NCBI RefSeq assembly: GCF_004124235.1 | Contig: NZ_CP032487.1 | Location: forward strand, 1,984,001-2,048,000 | Direction: 5' to 3' | Origin: Yersinia hibernica | GTDB taxonomy: Bacteria > Pseudomonadota > Gammaproteobacteria > Enterobacterales > Enterobacteriaceae | DNA: 64,000 nucleotides | Shown here: positions 60,720 through 64,000 of the stretch, in pieces | Layout of the letters: every line of letters begins with the position of its first letter | Position numbering within the stretch: position 1 is the first letter of the stretch | Position numbers and translations under genes: made by a program | The notes under the pieces: model-generated | The model's database searches: none | What the model was told of the DNA's origin: nothing | What the model saw: only the letters and a program-made list of their open reading frames with translations

Positions 60720-62162
60720 ATGTCCAGACGGCTCAGAAGGACCAAGATTGTTACTACACTGGGGCCGGCTACTGACCGCGACAATAATCTGGAAAAGATT
60801 ATTGCTGCGGGTGCTAACGTAGTCCGCCTGAATTTTTCCCATGGTAGTGCTGAAGATCATGAATTACGGGCCAACAAAGTCCGTGAAATTGCCGCCAGAT
60901 TGGGGCGCCATGTAGCTATTCTTGGCGATTTGCAAGGTCCTAAGATCCGGGTATCTACTTTTAAGGAAGGCAAGGTTTTCCTTAACGTGCACGATAAATT
61001 CCTGCTAGATGCCAATATGGCAAAAGGCGAAGGCGATAAAGACAAAGTTGGTATCGATTATAAAGGCTTGCCAGCAGATGTCGTTCCCGGTGATATCCTG
61101 TTACTGGACGATGGCCGCGTGCAGCTAAAAGTTATTGAAGTTCAGGGCATGAAAGTGTTCACCGAAGTCACTGTCGGCGGCCCCCTGTCCAATAACAAAG
61201 GGATTAATAAGTTAGGGGGTGGCCTGTCGGCCGAAGCCCTGACTGAGAAAGATAAAGCCGACATTATCACTGCTGCCAAAATTGGTGTCGATTTCCTGGC
61301 CGTATCTTTCCCACGTACCGGTGAAGATTTGCATTACGCACGTCGTTTGGCCCGTGATGCTGGTTGCAATGCGCAGATTGTCGCAAAAGTTGAACGTGCC
61401 GAAGCGGTAGCAACAGACGAAGCCATGGACGATATCATTCTGGCTTCTGACGTGGTGATGGTGGCGCGTGGTGATCTCGGTGTTGAAATTGGCGACCCTG
61501 AGTTAGTCGGTATTCAGAAAAAGCTGATTCGCCGTGCCCGTCAGCTAAACCGTGCGGTTATCACGGCCACCCAGATGATGGAGTCAATGATAACGAACCC
61601 AATGCCAACGCGTGCTGAAGTCATGGACGTGGCTAACGCCGTACTCGATGGTACGGATGCGGTCATGTTGTCAGCCGAAACAGCAGCGGGTCAGTACCCG
61701 GCCGAAACAGTTGCGGCCATGGCGCGGGTGTGCTTGGGAGCGGAAAAAATCCCGAGCATCAATGTGTCCAAACACCGCCTTGATGTGCAGTTCGACAATG
61801 TCGAAGAAGCCATTGCGATGTCGACCATGTATGCGGCAAACCATCTGAAGGGCATCACTGCCATTCTTGCCATGACTGAATCAGGCCGTACGGCATTGAT
61901 GATGTCCCGCATCAGTTCCGGTTTGCCGATTTTTGCTATGTCGCGCCATGACCATACCTTGAATCTGACGGCTATCTATCGCGGGGTAACACCAGTTTAT
62001 TGTGATACTCATACCGATGGCATTCTTGCAGCAACTGAAGCAGTCAATAGATTGAAAGATAAAGGTTTCTTGGTGTCTGGTGACTTGGTTATTGTCACAC
62101 AGGGTGATGTTATGGGGACGATTGGTACCACCAATACCAGCCGCATTATCCGTGTTGAGTAA
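60720..62162 (+). CDS. pykA: pyruvate kinase II
   Basis: AMP/ribose-5-P-activated pyruvate kinase. The 480-residue product (E. coli 480) starts [17 protein letters not shown] and has the active-site signature [12 protein letters not shown] (Ser/Phe loop), the metal/lysine segment AKVERAEAV and the ATQMMESM block. CGGAGTAAGAG precedes the ATG. It is hexR's neighbour as in E. coli. Confidence 0.97.
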   Translation: MSRRLRRTKIVTTLGPATDRDNNLEKIIAAGANVVRLNFSHGSAEDHELRANKVREIAARLGRHVAILGDLQGPKIRVSTFKEGKVFLNVHDKFLLDANMAKGEGDKDKVGIDYKGLPADVVPGDILLLDDGRVQLKVIEVQGMKVFTEVTVGGPLSNNKGINKLGGGLSAEALTEKDKADIITAAKIGVDFLAVSFPRTGEDLHYARRLARDAGCNAQIVAKVERAEAVATDEAMDDIILASDVVMVARGDLGVEIGDPELVGIQKKLIRRARQLNRAVITATQMMESMITNPMPTRAEVMDVANAVLDGTDAVMLSAETAAGQYPAETVAAMARVCLGAEKIPSINVSKHRLDVQFDNVEEAIAMSTMYAANHLKGITAILAMTESGRTALMMSRISSGLPIFAMSRHDHTLNLTAIYRGVTPVYCDTHTDGILAATEAVNRLKDKGFLVSGDLVIVTQGDVMGTIGTTNTSRIIRVE

Positions 62163-62181
62163 TATGATGTAGCCAAAAACC

Positions 62182-62213
62182 AAAAAGCCCGCGAATCAAC
62201 CGCGGGCTTTTTT
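62182..62213. terminator. bidirectional terminator between pykA and lpxM
   Basis: AAAAAGCCCGCG-N7-CGCGGGCTTTTTT, a 7-bp GC-rich stem with A- and T-tracts for both convergent genes. Confidence 0.9.
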
Positions 62214-62224
62214 ATTATTCTCGC

Positions 62225-63187
62225 TTATAGATCTTTGCGAACATACGGCTCCAGCTCGCCTTCTTTGCGCGTTTTGAGCAGTTTTAGAATCCAGGTATAC
62301 TGTTCTGGATTCGGCTTAACCAACAATTCAACTTCTTCATTCATACGGCGCGCAATATAAGCGTCATCGGCATCTGCTAAATCATCCATTGGTGGACGAA
62401 TATAGATATCAAGGCGATGCTCACGGTAATTGTAAACCGGGAACATCGGCACAATCGCCGCACGACAAACTTTCATCAACCGCCCAACCGCCGGTAATGT
62501 CGCCTTGTAAGTCGCGAAGAAATCAACAAATTCACTTTGCTCGGGGCCATAGTCCTCATCCGGCAAATAATACCCCCAGAACCCCTGACGCACAGAGCTG
62601 ATAAAGGGTTTTATCCCACTTTCACGAGCATGGATTCGCCCACCAAACCGCAAGCGCGCACTGTTCCATAAATAATCCACTAATGGATTGCGTTGATGGT
62701 GGAACATGCCGGCGACCGGCTTGCCCTGCTCGGCTAACAACATGGCCGGAATATCAATCGACCAAGCATGGGGCACCAATAAAATAACATTGCGCTCTTG
62801 CTGTTGTAGCCCATCCAAGACCTCCAACCCATGCCAATGAACACGAGATAATACTTTTTTCGGATCACGGAAACACAGCTCAGCCATCATCATTAACGGC
62901 TGCGCGGCGGTCGCAAACATTTGATCGATAATATGTTCGCGCTCAGTTTCTGGCAGTTCGGGCATACAATAAAGAAGATTGATACGGGCACGGCGACGGG
63001 CACTTTTGGCAAATTTACCGGCCAGACGCCCCACTCCGGCTAATAATGGATCACGGAATTTCGCTGGGACGAAGGCCATCGCTGCCATTGCTCCAGCCCC
63101 TAACCACACGCCCCAAAAACAGGGATGTAGAAAAGATTTTTTAAATACCGGAATAAAACCAGCTGCGTCGTTTTTCTCTTTGTGCAT
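62225..63187 (-). CDS. lpxM: lipid A myristoyltransferase LpxM
   Basis: Adds the secondary acyl chain to the 3'-O-linked myristate of Kdo2-lipid A. The 320-residue product (E. coli 323) has one N-terminal membrane segment (about residues 22-40), the HxxxxD catalytic motif in VPHAWSIDIPAM near residue 140, and the LPDEDYGPEQ and EQYTWILKLLKTR family blocks. It lies between pykA and mepM as in E. coli. Confidence 0.95.
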   Translation of the reverse strand: MHKEKNDAAGFIPVFKKSFLHPCFWGVWLGAGAMAAMAFVPAKFRDPLLAGVGRLAGKFAKSARRRARINLLYCMPELPETEREHIIDQMFATAAQPLMMMAELCFRDPKKVLSRVHWHGLEVLDGLQQQERNVILLVPHAWSIDIPAMLLAEQGKPVAGMFHHQRNPLVDYLWNSARLRFGGRIHARESGIKPFISSVRQGFWGYYLPDEDYGPEQSEFVDFFATYKATLPAVGRLMKVCRAAIVPMFPVYNYREHRLDIYIRPPMDDLADADDAYIARRMNEEVELLVKPNPEQYTWILKLLKTRKEGELEPYVRKDL

Positions 63188-63276
63188 CGGGAACTCTTGG
63201 AATGGGCGGTGAAAGAATAATATACCGCGGGGTATAAACGCGCCGGTAGCGTAAATTTAGGGCTACCGGCGAGCTA

Positions 63277-64000
63277 TTAATCCAGTTGCAACTGCGGAAT
63301 GACCTGCTTCGCAATAGCCAGATAGTCGCTGCGATCTTTACCACTTAACCCTTCTGAACGCGGTAATTTGGCGGTCAACGGGTTAACAGCTTGCTGGTTC
63401 ATCCAAAACTCATAGTGCAGATGCGGCCCAGTAGAACGGCCGGTGTTGCCTGACAACGCAATGCGGTCACCACGTTTCACTTTTTGCCCTGGTTTCACCA
63501 ATAACTTTTTCAAATGCATATAACGTGTGGTGTATTGGCGGCCATGGCGGATAGCAACATAGTTACCTGCGGCCCCACTGCGTTTCGCGATAACCACTTC
63601 GCCATCACCTACCGCAAGCACCGGCGTCCCGACTGGCATAGAGAAATCGACACCTTTGTGCGGTGCAATACGCCCAGTGACCGGGTTAAGACGCCGAGGA
63701 TTGAAGTTAGACGAAACACGGAATTGTTTTATGGTGGGGAAACGCAAGAAACCGCGTGCCAGACCCGCACCTTGGCGGTCATAAAACTTACCGTCATCAG
63801 CACGAATGGCGTAATAATCTTTGCCGCCAGAGCGCATGCGCACCCCGACCAGTTGGCTTTGCTCACTGCGGCCATCCAGTATTTCGCGCGACATTAACAC
63901 CGAGAACTGATCGCCTTTACGCAGTTTGGCAAAATCCAACTGCCATTGTAATGCTTTGGTCACCGCGCGAATCTCAGCGCCGGTCAAACCAGCTTTTTTC
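63277..64000 (-). CDS. mepM: murein DD-endopeptidase MepM, C-terminal part (cut by window edge)
   Basis: LytM-type metalloendopeptidase that cleaves cross-linked peptidoglycan peptides to allow wall expansion. The frame is open through base 64000, so the N-terminal membrane segment and LysM domain (E. coli 440 residues in total) lie outside the window. Visible: the LytM domain with zinc ligands His and Asp of HKGVDFSMPVGTPV and the HLHYEFW motif, with GNTGRSTG before it. Confidence 0.95.
   Translation of the reverse strand, partial: KKAGLTGAEIRAVTKALQWQLDFAKLRKGDQFSVLMSREILDGRSEQSQLVGVRMRSGGKDYYAIRADDGKFYDRQGAGLARGFLRFPTIKQFRVSSNFNPRRLNPVTGRIAPHKGVDFSMPVGTPVLAVGDGEVVIAKRSGAAGNYVAIRHGRQYTTRYMHLKKLLVKPGQKVKRGDRIALSGNTGRSTGPHLHYEFWMNQQAVNPLTAKLPRSEGLSGKDRSDYLAIAKQVIPQLQLD

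Overview
The window is chromosomal DNA of an enterobacterium, most likely a Yersinia (Y. enterocolitica-like) strain. Protein after protein matches the E. coli K-12 family in length and motifs, and several E. coli gene blocks are kept in order: rssA-rssB; ychJ-purU-tyrT-tyrV; nudG-ynjH-topB-selD-ydjA-sppA-ansA-pncA-yeaC-msrB-gapA-yeaD-mipA-yeaG-yeaH; dadX-dadA/ycgB-fadR-nhaB-dsbB; ycgN-ycgM-ycgL-minCDE-rnd-fadD-yeaY-tsaB-yoaA-yoaB-mdtIJ; eda-zwf-hexR-pykA-lpxM-mepM. The blocks are joined differently from E. coli, and full and partial ERIC elements, common in Yersinia, lie between genes. The genus is inferred from content and was not checked by search.

Layout. 1-6.2 kb: a partial ugd, the RpoS-adaptor gene rssB with rssA, a long non-coding stretch ending in an unannotated 23-codon ORF under two consensus CRP sites, ychJ, purU and a tandem tRNA-Tyr pair behind a stringent-type promoter. 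6.2-8.7 kb: an AT-rich segment with a LysR-type regulator split by a complete 764-bp IS1-family element (8-bp target duplication, A6C frameshift site). 8.7-27 kb: DNA repair, selenium, nicotinamide/asparagine and glycolytic genes, then the yeaGH kinase pair and a DMT-family permease with a histidine-rich tail. 27-36 kb: accessory genes: a small exported protein, a LysR/pirin divergent pair, a PAS-PAS-GAF-GGDEF-EAL protein, an MFS exporter, and the dadA-dadX D-alanine catabolic pair. 36-46 kb: spoVR/ycgB, fadR, nhaB, dsbB, small exported proteins, ycgN, ycgM, an MltB-type lytic transglycosylase, ycgL and a small exported protein with a Fur-box promoter. 46-64 kb: minCDE, rnd, fadD (TTG start, FadR operator), yeaY, tsaB, yoaA, yoaB, mdtJI (with a candidate upstream leader peptide and an ERIC in its 5' UTR), eda, zwf, hexR, pykA, lpxM and partial mepM.

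Functional links. FadR is encoded here together with its likely target fadD. HexR boxes precede zwf and pykA around hexR itself. CRP sites mark the small ORF at 4.1 kb and dadA. I see no large undescribed multigene system. The most interesting unlabelled items are small: the CRP-flanked 23-aa ORF, the 32-codon ORF leading mdtJI, the Fur-box gene next to minC, and a 40-codon ORF between nhaB and dsbB.
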